From Desulfobacterales bacterium (GTDB lineage Bacteria; Desulfobacterota; DSM-4660; Desulfatiglandales; Desulfatiglandaceae): DNA of 53,147 nucleotides. The stretch spans positions 1 to 53,147 of the forward strand of contig JAKLQB010000309.1 of assembly GCA_022013615.1 (NCBI GenBank), given 5' to 3'. The notes below the pieces were generated by a model that worked only from the letters and a program-made list of their open reading frames with translations, was not told where the DNA came from and did not search any database. Of this stretch, positions 43,122 to 52,786 are shown one piece after another. The position numbers were made by a program, and so were the translations under genes. The first letter of the stretch is position 1. Every line of letters begins with the position of its first letter.

Positions 43122-44930
43122 ATGTGTGGAATTTTCGGATATACAAGCGCAGCTGATATGCCGGCGCTCCTGCAGAATATGGGGCAATGCCTATTGCACA
43201 GGGGACCGGATTATGCCGGCTATTATGTGAATAATGACGATCAAATCAATTTAGGCATGCGCCGCCTCAGCATTATTGACCTTGCAGGCGGGCACCAGCC
43301 TATTGCCAATGAGCGGGAGACAATTTGGATTGTCTGTAATGGTGAAATATATAATTATGTAGAGTTACGAGATGAATTGATTAAAAAAGGCCATCGCTTC
43401 ATGACGCACAGCGATACAGAGGTATTGATCCATTTGTATGAGGAGGCCGGCCTGGACTTTCTGCAAGATGTGAATGGAATGTTCGGCCTGGCTCTTTATG
43501 ATTCCTCGGCAAAACGACTTATTCTGGCCCGTGACCGCCTGGGAATCAAGCCGGTTTATTACGCCTGGAACGGCAAACAGCTAGCCTTCGCCTCGGAAAT
43601 CAAGCCGATCTTGTTATGTCCGTGGGTGGCGCGTGATCCCGATTGGGAGGCCATCAGCACATACCTGCATATGCTTTATGTTCCTGCTCCAAGGTCTCCC
43701 TTCAAAATGATCAAGAAGCTGGAAGCAGGCACCATTGCCATTCTCGAAAACGGCTCCATGACGTTCCAAAAGTATTGGGATATGATGCCTTTCTTGTGTA
43801 ATCCTGCTCATGAATCAATGTCTTTTGAAGATGCCTCCGAGCATCTCCATTTTCTTCTTAAGGATGCCTGCCGGATACAGCTTCGCAGTGATGTTCCTGT
43901 GGGGGCTTTCCTTAGTGGGGGAGTTGATTCAAGCGCTGTTGTTGCTTTAACCAATTCCAGTGCTTCTATGGGCATGGATACATTTACAATATATTGGGAA
44001 AATGCAGCAGAAAAAATGGATGAGAGAAAATTTGCCACTGATGTAGCTGCAAAGTATGGTTGTAATCATCATGAGGTGAAGATATCTTTTGATGACTTCG
44101 ATCGTCTGCTGCCGCTACTTGCATGGCATATCGAGGAGCCCAACGCAGATGGCGCTTTCGTGCCGACTTATGTTATTTCCAAGTTTGCAAGTGAGAAATG
44201 TAAGGTCATTCTGACGGGCGCTGGCGGTGATGAATTGTTTGCCGGATATGAATGGTATTCCTCTCCGTTCTCTATAAAGCAACTTATGATCTCCATTTTA
44301 TGTCGTAAACAATCAAGGGCCTATTATAAAAGGGCATTCAATTTCCCCTGGCGTTTAGTTTTCCCAATGTATGAATCCAATGCCGCAGGCAATTTTGCTG
44401 ACAGCTATTCCAATATGTTTGTTACTCCGGATAAGCTCAATGCTGAGATGGCTTTTGACTTGAAGGTGTGGTTACAGGACGACATTCTTTTACTCACAGA
44501 TAAAATGAGTATGGCGGCATCTATTGAAGCGCGCGTACCTTTGTTGGACCACCGGATTGTAGAATTTGTGCTGAGACTTCCTTCGTCATATAAAATTTAT
44601 GCAGAGGATCAGAAGATTATTTTTAAAAAGGCTGTCGGTCAATACTTACCCGGTGAGATATTGGCCAGACGAAAAGATGGATTCGGGGCGCCAATCAATT
44701 CCTGGATGCAGGGTCCACTCAAGGCTGTCTCTCTGAATTTGCTTGCGCGAGGCGAGCTAATAAAACAAGGGATAATTGACAAACAATCGCTTATCCGGTT
44801 GAATTATCTTTTGCGTGTAAAAAAAGAATGGTCTTGGGCTTTGTGGATACTGCTAAACTTGGAACTCTGGTTTCGATTTGTCCATGAAGGCTGCGGCCCG
44901 CCAGATGATGTACGCTTGAGTGAGCTTTGA
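43122..44930 (+). CDS. asnB: Asparagine-synthase (AsnB)-like glutamine amidotransferase
   Basis: The 602-residue protein begins MCGIFGY, so Cys2 is the N-terminal nucleophile of the glutaminase domain. NGEIYNY and LHRGPD mark the class II amidotransferase part (about 1-215). The synthetase part holds the PP-loop SGGVDSS at 265-271 and GAGGDELFAGY. In polysaccharide loci, AsnB-like proteins (PseA, PtmG, WbmI types) amidate sugars or carboxylates, for example forming acetamidino or uronamide groups. A nonulosonate N-acetamidoyl group or a uronamide is thus a testable product. Ordinary asparagine synthesis is also possible. Confidence 0.85.
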   Translation: MCGIFGYTSAADMPALLQNMGQCLLHRGPDYAGYYVNNDDQINLGMRRLSIIDLAGGHQPIANERETIWIVCNGEIYNYVELRDELIKKGHRFMTHSDTEVLIHLYEEAGLDFLQDVNGMFGLALYDSSAKRLILARDRLGIKPVYYAWNGKQLAFASEIKPILLCPWVARDPDWEAISTYLHMLYVPAPRSPFKMIKKLEAGTIAILENGSMTFQKYWDMMPFLCNPAHESMSFEDASEHLHFLLKDACRIQLRSDVPVGAFLSGGVDSSAVVALTNSSASMGMDTFTIYWENAAEKMDERKFATDVAAKYGCNHHEVKISFDDFDRLLPLLAWHIEEPNADGAFVPTYVISKFASEKCKVILTGAGGDELFAGYEWYSSPFSIKQLMISILCRKQSRAYYKRAFNFPWRLVFPMYESNAAGNFADSYSNMFVTPDKLNAEMAFDLKVWLQDDILLLTDKMSMAASIEARVPLLDHRIVEFVLRLPSSYKIYAEDQKIIFKKAVGQYLPGEILARRKDGFGAPINSWMQGPLKAVSLNLLARGELIKQGIIDKQSLIRLNYLLRVKKEWSWALWILLNLELWFRFVHEGCGPPDDVRLSEL

Positions 44931-44939
44931 TCTACCATT

Positions 44940-46826
44940 ATGTTGAGATTTGGTGAGACGAAATATTACATAAAATTCTGTTTGAAGAACCCTCATACGT
45001 GGGCTGGATTATTACTGTACGTCTTAGGTCGGTTCAACCTAAAAGTTCGCGAAAAACTCCACGCTATTATGGGTTCGGACGGTCGGCTTTTTCACTATCC
45101 TGATAAAATCCGAGGTGAAGTCAAAAAGATTTCTATTCTTTCTTGTCCAAATAAAGATTGGCTGGAACACATTCCTTCCACCGGTTGGTTGACGGGGGGT
45201 GGCCCGAAGATAGAATTTTGGCCAATTCCGTTAGCCACATATTCTCTTAACTTCAAGGACCTGGATTGGTTCAGAAATGAAATGGACAAAGAGGACGCAT
45301 TTGCGCTACATCGCTTTGTCTGGCTATTGCGTTGGTTGTCGCTTCGTCCTGCCAGGGAGCACCTGGAAGCAAGCGATGCCATTATACTGGATTGGATCCG
45401 TCGCGTTAGGCCGCATACAAATCCCAATGCTTGGGAGACATATTCAGCTTCTGAAAGAGTAGTAAACTGGCTGTTGTACCTATGCGCAACGAAGGAACAT
45501 AGGATACGTGAGGCGAAAGCCACACAGAATATCGGTGCTTCCTTGCTGGAACATCTGAACCATATTTCGCGACACCTTGAATACTACGGCAGGTCCTGTC
45601 ACAACCATATTTTGAACAACGCTCGGGCCTTATACATTGGCGGACAAATCTTGCGTCTTCCGCAGTTCGTTGCGTTGGCCAGGCAGCTTTTTCGGCGCCA
45701 TCTCCCAGAGTTGGTGAATGAAGAAGGTGTTCTTCTGGAAAGCTCTTCTCATTACCAACTATTGTTGACGCGTACCATGGCCGAGGTATTGTGGGTCGCT
45801 CGTGTCAGCGGAGATGCGAGTTTCGCAAATCATCTGGACGATACTGTTTGCTCCATGGTTTCGTGCTGTTGCTACATCGGTAGTTGCTGCGGGGACGATA
45901 TCCCCAACGATTTCCCCCGGGTCGGTGATATATCTCCAGACTGTCCTGTTTCGTGGTTCTACCCGGATTACCAGTGCAGTGACAAAACAGAATCCTGGTG
46001 GGGACTCTGGAATCCACAGGTGATGCCGCTACAAAAAGGAAAGCCCAGTCCGGGTTGCGTTTCTCCCGGGGGGAGCAAGGGATGGAAATGGATCGAAGAC
46101 CCCACGCATCATTTCAAAATACTGATCCATGTGCCCCAATATTCTCGCGTTTATCCTGCCGCCCACGGGCACATGGATTTTGGCAGTTTCTTGCTTTATG
46201 ACAATGAGGGGCCTGTGCTCGTTGACCGGGGTAGAAAGTCATACAATTCGGACAGCATCAGTGAATACGGTGTGTCTGCAATGGCGCACAATACGACTCT
46301 GATCAACGGATTGCCCCTTGTACCGGATTGCAGGGGGCTTTTTCTATCGTACAAGAAATGTTTCATAGACGGAATAAAGGTTACTTCCAAAGATATGGGC
46401 GCTGAGAGGAAGGTTTCTTGGCAAACTGACGTCCTCGACAGATCTGGCAAATCGTTGAAGTGGACGCGTGATATTTTCCTGAGTTGCGAAGGGATGAATA
46501 TCGAGGAGATGCTGTCTAATGCCTCGCGAGCGAGTTTGGCAGTTGAATCCTATTTACACTGGGCTCCCGGGTGGGAAATGCACCTTGAGCCCAATGGTTC
46601 CAATCCTGAGAGCTGTTTTTTTATCATAAAGGACGGCAGAAGTTATCGCCTGAGAATTGAATGCTCAGGTGCCAAGTGCACAGTAGCCTGGTTCAAAGGT
46701 AAGGCGGCCAGTCCGCTTGGGTGGCACTTCACTGATTACGGTACCCAGGTTCCAGCATTGACACTGCAATTGGTGCTTCAGTGCTCAGGGGATTATAAAT
46801 TGAAGTTCGCTGTGTGTCCGGTATGA
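44940..46826 (+). CDS. Heparinase II/III-like polysaccharide lyase family protein
   Basis: The 628-residue protein has an N-terminal alpha/alpha toroid-like part (about 70-330, with NWLLYLCA and NHILNNARALYIGG containing conserved Asn/His/Arg) and a C-terminal heparinase II/III-like beta domain starting at HGHMDFGSFLLYDNEGPVLVD (about 400). MAHNTTLINGLPL is the following conserved strand. These proteins are frequent partners of AsnB-like genes in export loci, where they may trim or epimerise uronic-acid-containing chains. No clear signal peptide is seen, which is unusual for a lyase acting outside the cytoplasm. Confidence 0.78.
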   Translation: MLRFGETKYYIKFCLKNPHTWAGLLLYVLGRFNLKVREKLHAIMGSDGRLFHYPDKIRGEVKKISILSCPNKDWLEHIPSTGWLTGGGPKIEFWPIPLATYSLNFKDLDWFRNEMDKEDAFALHRFVWLLRWLSLRPAREHLEASDAIILDWIRRVRPHTNPNAWETYSASERVVNWLLYLCATKEHRIREAKATQNIGASLLEHLNHISRHLEYYGRSCHNHILNNARALYIGGQILRLPQFVALARQLFRRHLPELVNEEGVLLESSSHYQLLLTRTMAEVLWVARVSGDASFANHLDDTVCSMVSCCCYIGSCCGDDIPNDFPRVGDISPDCPVSWFYPDYQCSDKTESWWGLWNPQVMPLQKGKPSPGCVSPGGSKGWKWIEDPTHHFKILIHVPQYSRVYPAAHGHMDFGSFLLYDNEGPVLVDRGRKSYNSDSISEYGVSAMAHNTTLINGLPLVPDCRGLFLSYKKCFIDGIKVTSKDMGAERKVSWQTDVLDRSGKSLKWTRDIFLSCEGMNIEEMLSNASRASLAVESYLHWAPGWEMHLEPNGSNPESCFFIIKDGRSYRLRIECSGAKCTVAWFKGKAASPLGWHFTDYGTQVPALTLQLVLQCSGDYKLKFAVCPV

Positions 46827-48082
46827 AAAGCGTATTATGGGTCACATCCTACTTTCCTCCCATACTTAATGTAGCGACAATCCGTAATGTAAAGTTCCTC
46901 AAATATTTGCCTCGCTTTGGCTGGAAAGCTGTAGTTGTTTGTCCGAAAGGAACCCATGAAAACACGCCACCAGGTGAAGAACTGTTGAGTCAGTTAAGTC
47001 CATCTATTACAATCTCTGTCATGCCACAGGATCTGTTCCTTTACTTGGAACGTCATAAGAGCACGAAACGTATCCCACGATACGCTGCTTACGTTATGAA
47101 CAATATACTCCCCCCCGATGGCCACATATTTTGGAGCCTAACGGTCCTCCGGCATATTGGAAGAGAAATTATCAGAAATAAGCCTGATATGATTTATACG
47201 ACATGCAGCCCATTCAGTCTCAATGTGATAGGTGTCTGGCTAAAATTCAAATATAATATTCCCTGGGTAACAGATTTCCGTGACCTTTGGCTTCTGAACC
47301 CTATGTCAAGAAGGATTTTCAAACCCTATCATGATTTCGTATCGAGGAGATTGGAGCCATATTTTCTCAGATACTGTGATGCTCTCATCGTAACTACAGA
47401 GAAAAGTAAAGACAGAATGACTGCAGTGTACTCTTTTCTGAAAGAGAAAACCTTCGTTATCCCCAATGGTTTTGATCAGGAAGATATTCCCGCGAACAAC
47501 GAAGAAGAGCTGTATCCAAATTCGTTTTTCTATAGTGGAACCATAAGCGACAAGACTGATTATACTCCTGCACCAATACTTAAATTGCTATCAAGGCTGG
47601 CAAACGACGTTTTTTTCGAGGCACCCTGGCAATTGCACTATGCAGGGAACGATGGCGAAGCCTTTGTTAACCTTGTTAGACAGGAAAGGATCAGTGCAGA
47701 ATGTAAAGATTACGGATTTCTTGATCCCCAAAGCCTATATAGGCTCATTCACCGCATGGCATATGTTATGCTTTGCATGCCTCGTGATGCTGACACCCTG
47801 TCCTGGGTTCCAGCGAGGCTATATGATTATATAGGCAATAATTGTCGATTGATATGCCTTACATCTCGTGAGAGCGAACTTGCACGACTCATAGAACCAT
47901 ATGGAAATGGAATCACGCTTTTCTACGATGAGCCTGAGGATATTCAGATACAGAAACTTCAAGCATTTCTGGCAGCTCATAAGAATGATAGCACGGCATC
48001 TAAGAAGTTTATCGAGCGCTTCAGTCGAAAAAATCTTACGATGCAGCTATCCAAAATATTCCAGCATATTATCAATAGTTGA
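46823..48082 (+). CDS. GT4-like glycosyltransferase
   Basis: The 419-residue GT-B-fold protein has an N-terminal nucleotide-free acceptor domain starting VLWVTSYFPP (residues 4-13), PWVTDFRDLW near 150, NGFDQEDI near 215 and a C-terminal YDYIGNNCRLICL segment. I start at ATG 46823, which overlaps the upstream TGA (ATGA); an earlier GTG at 46814 adds only three residues. It probably adds one sugar to the repeat unit. The donor is not predictable. Confidence 0.82.
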   Translation: MKSVLWVTSYFPPILNVATIRNVKFLKYLPRFGWKAVVVCPKGTHENTPPGEELLSQLSPSITISVMPQDLFLYLERHKSTKRIPRYAAYVMNNILPPDGHIFWSLTVLRHIGREIIRNKPDMIYTTCSPFSLNVIGVWLKFKYNIPWVTDFRDLWLLNPMSRRIFKPYHDFVSRRLEPYFLRYCDALIVTTEKSKDRMTAVYSFLKEKTFVIPNGFDQEDIPANNEEELYPNSFFYSGTISDKTDYTPAPILKLLSRLANDVFFEAPWQLHYAGNDGEAFVNLVRQERISAECKDYGFLDPQSLYRLIHRMAYVMLCMPRDADTLSWVPARLYDYIGNNCRLICLTSRESELARLIEPYGNGITLFYDEPEDIQIQKLQAFLAAHKNDSTASKKFIERFSRKNLTMQLSKIFQHIINS

Positions 48083-48083
48083 T

Positions 48084-49496
48084 ATGGACTCAATAAACAC
48101 GATTATGAAACGACCACCTATTATTTGCCATTTAGCTTTAAAAAGAGAAACATTGTTCATATTTCTTGTTGCAACGTACATCCTTATTTATGATACTGTA
48201 CTGATAGAGCCATATAGCTTCTACATTAATTATATGGTAAAACTACTTGTAATTACATCGTTATTTATATTTTTTAGATACCAGAAAATGTCGGGTAGTC
48301 AAACGATAGTTGTTGTCTTATATTCGATGCTTCTCATGTATGGTTTGTTAATTGCCACTCTCAATCACAATCAGCAATTTACTCTTTCCTTTCCTCTAAC
48401 ATTAAAATACGGTTTAAGAATTTTAGCTCTTATTGCCATTTTGATGATTCTTAACACAAATAGATATTCTGATAAGATAATTAAATTTCCGATTTGGATT
48501 GGTGTCATACTATCAATACAATCCATCTTGTTATTTATTATGATCAGTTCAGGAAACGCACCTGAACCAGATTACATAAATGTTAGAGGGCCAATGAGGA
48601 GCTATGGAATTTGGGGCTTTGCTCCATCAATTACCTGGGGTTATAATAATTTATTTATCCCAAGAGTGTCTTCCTTCTTTTCAGAATCGTCCAATTTTGC
48701 AAGATTCTTGGAGTATCCCATTATCCTTTCACTTGGATACTATAAAATATACGGGGGAAAACGTTATTTTTTTTCATTAGCTGTTTGTTTGATGTCCTTT
48801 GTCCTGACATTTTCATTGACGGGATATTTGGCGCTCTTTCTAGGTTTTTTTGTGTTTTACATGCTCAGGACAAAAAATATACCATCTAAACTTTTTGTTC
48901 TCATTCTCTGTACATTATTTATTCTTTCCTTCCACATATATCAAAAAAAGACATATATAAATAATCCTGACCAGAGGACTCTAATCCAGCATATGCTTTT
49001 ATCAAAATACGCGGATGCTCTAAGGTCACCAGAAGATATCAGGGGGCTTTACGGTGGACGAGTTTATAGCGCAATAGAAGCCACTAAACTGTTTTTCGAG
49101 TATCCTTTAGGAATTGGACTACTGAACAACGCAGACATTGATATCCTAAATAAGTATGGCGAAGAAGGCTATACAACTATACATCTTTATGGGGCTTTTT
49201 GGTTTTGGTTAGTCAAAACTGGATTCGTAGGGATTTCAATTATTATATTGATCTTTTATATTGTGTTGAGAAAAATGAAAACATTTTGGTCTGATAAAAA
49301 AGATATCCGCACATATGTCTCCATAGCTTTTATTTCCATATCAATACATCAATTGATAACCGGTGATTGGATGGATCCAATGTTCCTTTTTGTTATGGCC
49401 TTGATACTTGCATATAAAAAAAGAAATTATGAGGGCAAAATCTCTAAAAGTTATAATTACGCACAAACGCCTTTAAAAGCTGTGATAAATGCATAA
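48084..49496 (+). CDS. wzy: O-antigen polymerase/ligase-like membrane protein (Wzy/WaaL type)
   Basis: The protein has about 470 residues with ten or more transmembrane helices and a large periplasmic-type loop between about 305 and 375 (from QKKTYINNPDQR to NKYGEEG). SLTGYLALFLGFFVF and the GVGLL-like GIGLLNNAD match the layout of Wzy/WaaL_O-antigen-ligase proteins. I start at ATG 48084, 1 nt after the previous stop; the open frame extends upstream to 47901 but would overlap the GT gene with unrelated residues. The gene is distinctly AT-rich. No Wzz chain-length regulator is visible. Confidence 0.78.
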   Translation: MDSINTIMKRPPIICHLALKRETLFIFLVATYILIYDTVLIEPYSFYINYMVKLLVITSLFIFFRYQKMSGSQTIVVVLYSMLLMYGLLIATLNHNQQFTLSFPLTLKYGLRILALIAILMILNTNRYSDKIIKFPIWIGVILSIQSILLFIMISSGNAPEPDYINVRGPMRSYGIWGFAPSITWGYNNLFIPRVSSFFSESSNFARFLEYPIILSLGYYKIYGGKRYFFSLAVCLMSFVLTFSLTGYLALFLGFFVFYMLRTKNIPSKLFVLILCTLFILSFHIYQKKTYINNPDQRTLIQHMLLSKYADALRSPEDIRGLYGGRVYSAIEATKLFFEYPLGIGLLNNADIDILNKYGEEGYTTIHLYGAFWFWLVKTGFVGISIIILIFYIVLRKMKTFWSDKKDIRTYVSIAFISISIHQLITGDWMDPMFLFVMALILAYKKRNYEGKISKSYNYAQTPLKAVINA

Positions 49497-50424
49497 CAGC
49501 AAAACAATTGCATGTGTAACTGGTGCTTCCGGGATGGTTGGAAGTAAAATTGTCCAGCGATTAAGATTGCAGGGGTATAAGGTTAGAGCATTAAGCCGTA
49601 GTAAACATTTTGATGATGCAAATGTTGAGTTGTTTCGTGGTGGGCTTGAGGATGAAGAAGTTCTCAAATCTTTTTTGAGTAATGCTCACCTTCTTTTTCA
49701 TTGCGCTGCTGAATTATATGATGAGTCTAAAATGTTGAATGTTAATGTTCTGGGAACTGAGCGACTATTGCGCCTAATTAAGGATTCAAGTATTGAGTAT
49801 TTGTGTTACTTGAGCAGTGCCGGCGTGGTGGGGCGAACACATGCTAAGTGGGTTAATGAAGAAACTATCTGTAAGCCGCAGAATGCCTATGAGCAAAGCA
49901 AGTGGGCGGCTGAACAGCTTGTTGCAGACGGTATTGATGGATGCAGAATTGTAATTCTGCGGCCAACGAATGTAGTTGATGAAAAGCGCCCGGGCGCCCT
50001 TGCTTTGCCAATACATGGCTCATTTTTGAATCGATTGAAAGTATTTATAAAAGGAGGGGAATGTGCGCACATTGTGCATGCAGAAGATGTTGCTGAAGCT
50101 GCATTGCACTTCATTTATCACCCTTTTGACAGTCCCCAATGTTATTTTGTTTCCTGTGACTATGAACCACTGAACACGTTTGCAGAGTTATGGGCTCTCT
50201 ATAGAGCTGTTGAAAATAATTATCCTGTTGACAATCTACGGCCGGTGCTGCATCTGCCGTTGATTGTCCCGCATACACTACGGAAACTATGGCGTGGTAG
50301 AGGTAATCGTGGCGATGTCCGCTATTCTTCTGAAAAGCTTATCTCGGAAGGATTTAAGTTTCCTTTTGGTGTCAAAGGAACAGTGAAACAAATAATTAAA
50401 TCAGCCGATTTCAGGCAGCAATGA
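49489..50424 (+). CDS. NAD-dependent epimerase/dehydratase (extended SDR)
   Basis: The 311-residue protein has the Rossmann motif VTGASGMVGSK (10-20) and the catalytic YEQSK (Tyr134, Lys138). It resembles the atypical SDR group of nucleotide-sugar epimerases and reductases, but the C-terminal substrate-binding part does not clearly match a known enzyme. It overlaps the polymerase gene by 8 nt and the next GT by 4 nt (ATGA), so it probably supplies or modifies the sugar used by the following transferases. Confidence 0.8.
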   Translation: MHNSKTIACVTGASGMVGSKIVQRLRLQGYKVRALSRSKHFDDANVELFRGGLEDEEVLKSFLSNAHLLFHCAAELYDESKMLNVNVLGTERLLRLIKDSSIEYLCYLSSAGVVGRTHAKWVNEETICKPQNAYEQSKWAAEQLVADGIDGCRIVILRPTNVVDEKRPGALALPIHGSFLNRLKVFIKGGECAHIVHAEDVAEAALHFIYHPFDSPQCYFVSCDYEPLNTFAELWALYRAVENNYPVDNLRPVLHLPLIVPHTLRKLWRGRGNRGDVRYSSEKLISEGFKFPFGVKGTVKQIIKSADFRQQ

Positions 50425-51563
50425 AAGTACTAAATGTTAATATGTCCCTCGACCCGGTCACAGGTGGGGGGACGGCGGAGAGGACCTTTCAAATAAGTAA
50501 ATTTCTGGCCAAAGTTGGCATCGAATGCACCGTCCTGACCACCGATTTAGGCTTAACTCCAGAACGCATAAAGGCCATGGAAAGGGTAAGGATAATCGCG
50601 TTACTTTGCCTGTTTAGGCGTTTTTATGTTCCTAAATTCTCATACAAGCAGATTAAGAATATTGTAGAAGGTGTTGATGTTGTCCATCTTATGGGCCATT
50701 GGACTTTCATGAATGCGTTGGTTTATCTTGCTGCCCATAGCCTCAATAAACCATATGTGGTATGTCCAGCAGGGGCGCTTCCCATCTTCGGAAGGTCCTG
50801 GTTCATAAAGAAGATGTACAATATATTGATTGGTAATAAAATAATCCTTAATGCCTGGGGGCATGTGGCAATTCCTCATGATGAAATAAAACACTTTCAG
50901 GCATATGGGGTTGCTCCTGAAAATGTAACCGTCATTCCGAACGGTATAAATGCAGAAGATTTTAAGTCAGCGGATGTCGATGAATTCAGGAGAAAACATC
51001 ATCTCGCTGACTATCCCATCATTCTATTTGTAGGCCGCCTGAACCCTATAAAAGGGCCTGATCTTCTTCTGGAAGCATTCTCTCTCGCGAAGAGGAAGTT
51101 GCCTCACTACCATTTGGTTTTCGCAGGTCCGGACGGGGGAATGCTCGCTGAACTGAAAAATCTGGCGGATAACTTTGATCTTGGTGAACGGATTCATTTT
51201 ATTGGATATGTCGGGGGAGATCAAAAATCCCAAGCATACCACGCGGCGGACATTCTTATTATACCCTCCAGGCAGGAGGCTATGTCAATTGTGGTCCTTG
51301 AGGCTGGAATAACAGGCACACCAGTGCTCCTCACTGACAAATGTGGCTTTGATCTGATTGGCGAAATTAACGGAGGCATGGTTGTGGAAGCGTCCGCTGA
51401 AGCGCTCAGTGAAGGGATTATAACGCTTTTGAAAGATACCAAAAAATTACAAAATATGGGTAAAAATTTAAAAAGATATGTTCAGGAGAATTACACTTGG
51501 GAAATTATCATAAAAAGGTACATTAGCATGTACGAAACAATACTTATGGATACCGAGAAGTGA
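50421..51563 (+). CDS. GT4-family glycosyltransferase
   Basis: This is a 380-residue GT-B enzyme. GGGTAERTFQISKFLA is the N-terminal glycine loop. FVGRLNPIKGPDLLLEAF near 198 starts the donor domain, and RQEAMSIVVLEAG near 285 holds the Glu-x7-Glu motif of retaining GT4 enzymes. It is coupled to both neighbours by 4-nt overlaps (ATGA at the 5' side, GTGA at the 3' side), so it is probably expressed with the WbuB-like transferase. Confidence 0.88.
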   Translation: MKVLNVNMSLDPVTGGGTAERTFQISKFLAKVGIECTVLTTDLGLTPERIKAMERVRIIALLCLFRRFYVPKFSYKQIKNIVEGVDVVHLMGHWTFMNALVYLAAHSLNKPYVVCPAGALPIFGRSWFIKKMYNILIGNKIILNAWGHVAIPHDEIKHFQAYGVAPENVTVIPNGINAEDFKSADVDEFRRKHHLADYPIILFVGRLNPIKGPDLLLEAFSLAKRKLPHYHLVFAGPDGGMLAELKNLADNFDLGERIHFIGYVGGDQKSQAYHAADILIIPSRQEAMSIVVLEAGITGTPVLLTDKCGFDLIGEINGGMVVEASAEALSEGIITLLKDTKKLQNMGKNLKRYVQENYTWEIIIKRYISMYETILMDTEK

Positions 51564-52786
51564 GAGTTTTGATTGTCACTCAATACTTCTGGCCGGAGAA
51601 TTTCCGCATCAACGACCTGGCCTTGGGCCTCCTTGAAAGGGGCCATCAGGTCACGGTTCTTACAGGAATACCCAACTATCCCGATGGGCGATTCTTTCCA
51701 GATTACGGTTTCTTTAAAAATGTACGTTACGATTACCATGGTGTGAAGGTGATACGTGTGCCCCTCGTTCCGCGTGGCAAGGGAGGAAGGCTTCGTTTGC
51801 CGCTAAATTATCTTTCTTTTGCCCTGTGTGCTAGCATCTTAGCCCCCTTCCTTTGCCGAGGGAATTTTGACCTGATTTTTGTTTATGAACCGTCGCCCAT
51901 TACGGTTGGGTTGCCGGCCCTGGTATTAAAAAAACTGAAATCCGTCCCAGTTTTGTTCTGGGTGCAGGATCTATGGCCGGAGAGTCTATCTGCAACCGAT
52001 GCTGTAAAATCACAATGGATATTAGATAGAGTGAAAACGCTTGTCCGTTTTATTTACAGCAGATGCGATCGTATCCTTGTGCAATCGAGGGCATTCAGTA
52101 AGCCAATAATGTCACTGGGAATAGAAGCCGAAAGGCTGACCTACTTTCCCAATAGCGCTGAATCACTGTATAAACCTGTTAGCCTTGAGGCAGATGCTAT
52201 CGAGCGCGAAAAAATGCCTGAAGGTTTCAAGGTTATGTTTGCCGGCAACATCGGTGCAGCACAGGATTTTTCCACCATCCTGAAAGCTTCAGAATTTCTC
52301 AAAGAATATCCTGATATCCATTTCATAATTTTGGGGGATGGCCGTATGCATTCATGGGTAGCGTCTCAGATTCGCGCACGAGGCTTAACTGACAGCTTTC
52401 ACCTGCTGGGAAGGTATCCTGTCGAAACTATGCCACGCTATTTTTCCCTTGCAGACGTCATGCTTGTTACCCTTAGGAAGGAACCTATTTTTGAACTTAC
52501 GATTCCGGCAAAAATGCAGTCCTATATGGCCTGCGCACGCCCGATAATAGCGGCACTTGATGGAGAAGGGGCAAGAGTTGTTAATGAGGCTGACGCAGGA
52601 ATTTCCTGTCCGGCTGAAAACCCTGAAGCATTGGCACAGGCTATTATCACAATGTACAAGACTCCTGAAAATAGAAAAAGAGAGATGGGAGCTAATAGCC
52701 GGAAATATTTTGAGGCGAATTTTGAACGTAATTTCCTTTTAAATCGACTTGACGGATTGATGAAGGAAATGAAGGTGGGGGCATAG
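51560..52786 (+). CDS. wbuB: WbuB-like GT4 glycosyltransferase
   Basis: The 408-residue protein has the markers of the WbuB group: QYFWPENFRINDLA near the N-terminus, GIPNYPDGRFF and WVQDLWPESL near 130, with FAGNIGAAQDF opening the donor domain. WbuB enzymes transfer N-acetyl-L-fucosamine-type residues, and the following RmlD-like gene is typical of the UDP-L-FucNAc/QuiNAc cluster. The start is GTG 51560, overlapping the previous stop. A frame-sharing TAG/GTG junction links it to the next gene. Confidence 0.88.
   Translation: MRVLIVTQYFWPENFRINDLALGLLERGHQVTVLTGIPNYPDGRFFPDYGFFKNVRYDYHGVKVIRVPLVPRGKGGRLRLPLNYLSFALCASILAPFLCRGNFDLIFVYEPSPITVGLPALVLKKLKSVPVLFWVQDLWPESLSATDAVKSQWILDRVKTLVRFIYSRCDRILVQSRAFSKPIMSLGIEAERLTYFPNSAESLYKPVSLEADAIEREKMPEGFKVMFAGNIGAAQDFSTILKASEFLKEYPDIHFIILGDGRMHSWVASQIRARGLTDSFHLLGRYPVETMPRYFSLADVMLVTLRKEPIFELTIPAKMQSYMACARPIIAALDGEGARVVNEADAGISCPAENPEALAQAIITMYKTPENRKREMGANSRKYFEANFERNFLLNRLDGLMKEMKVGA

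Noticed and set aside
47901..48083. Longer start for the polymerase-like protein
   Set aside because: It would overlap the GT gene for 180 nt with unrelated residues; ATG 48084 lies directly after the previous stop.
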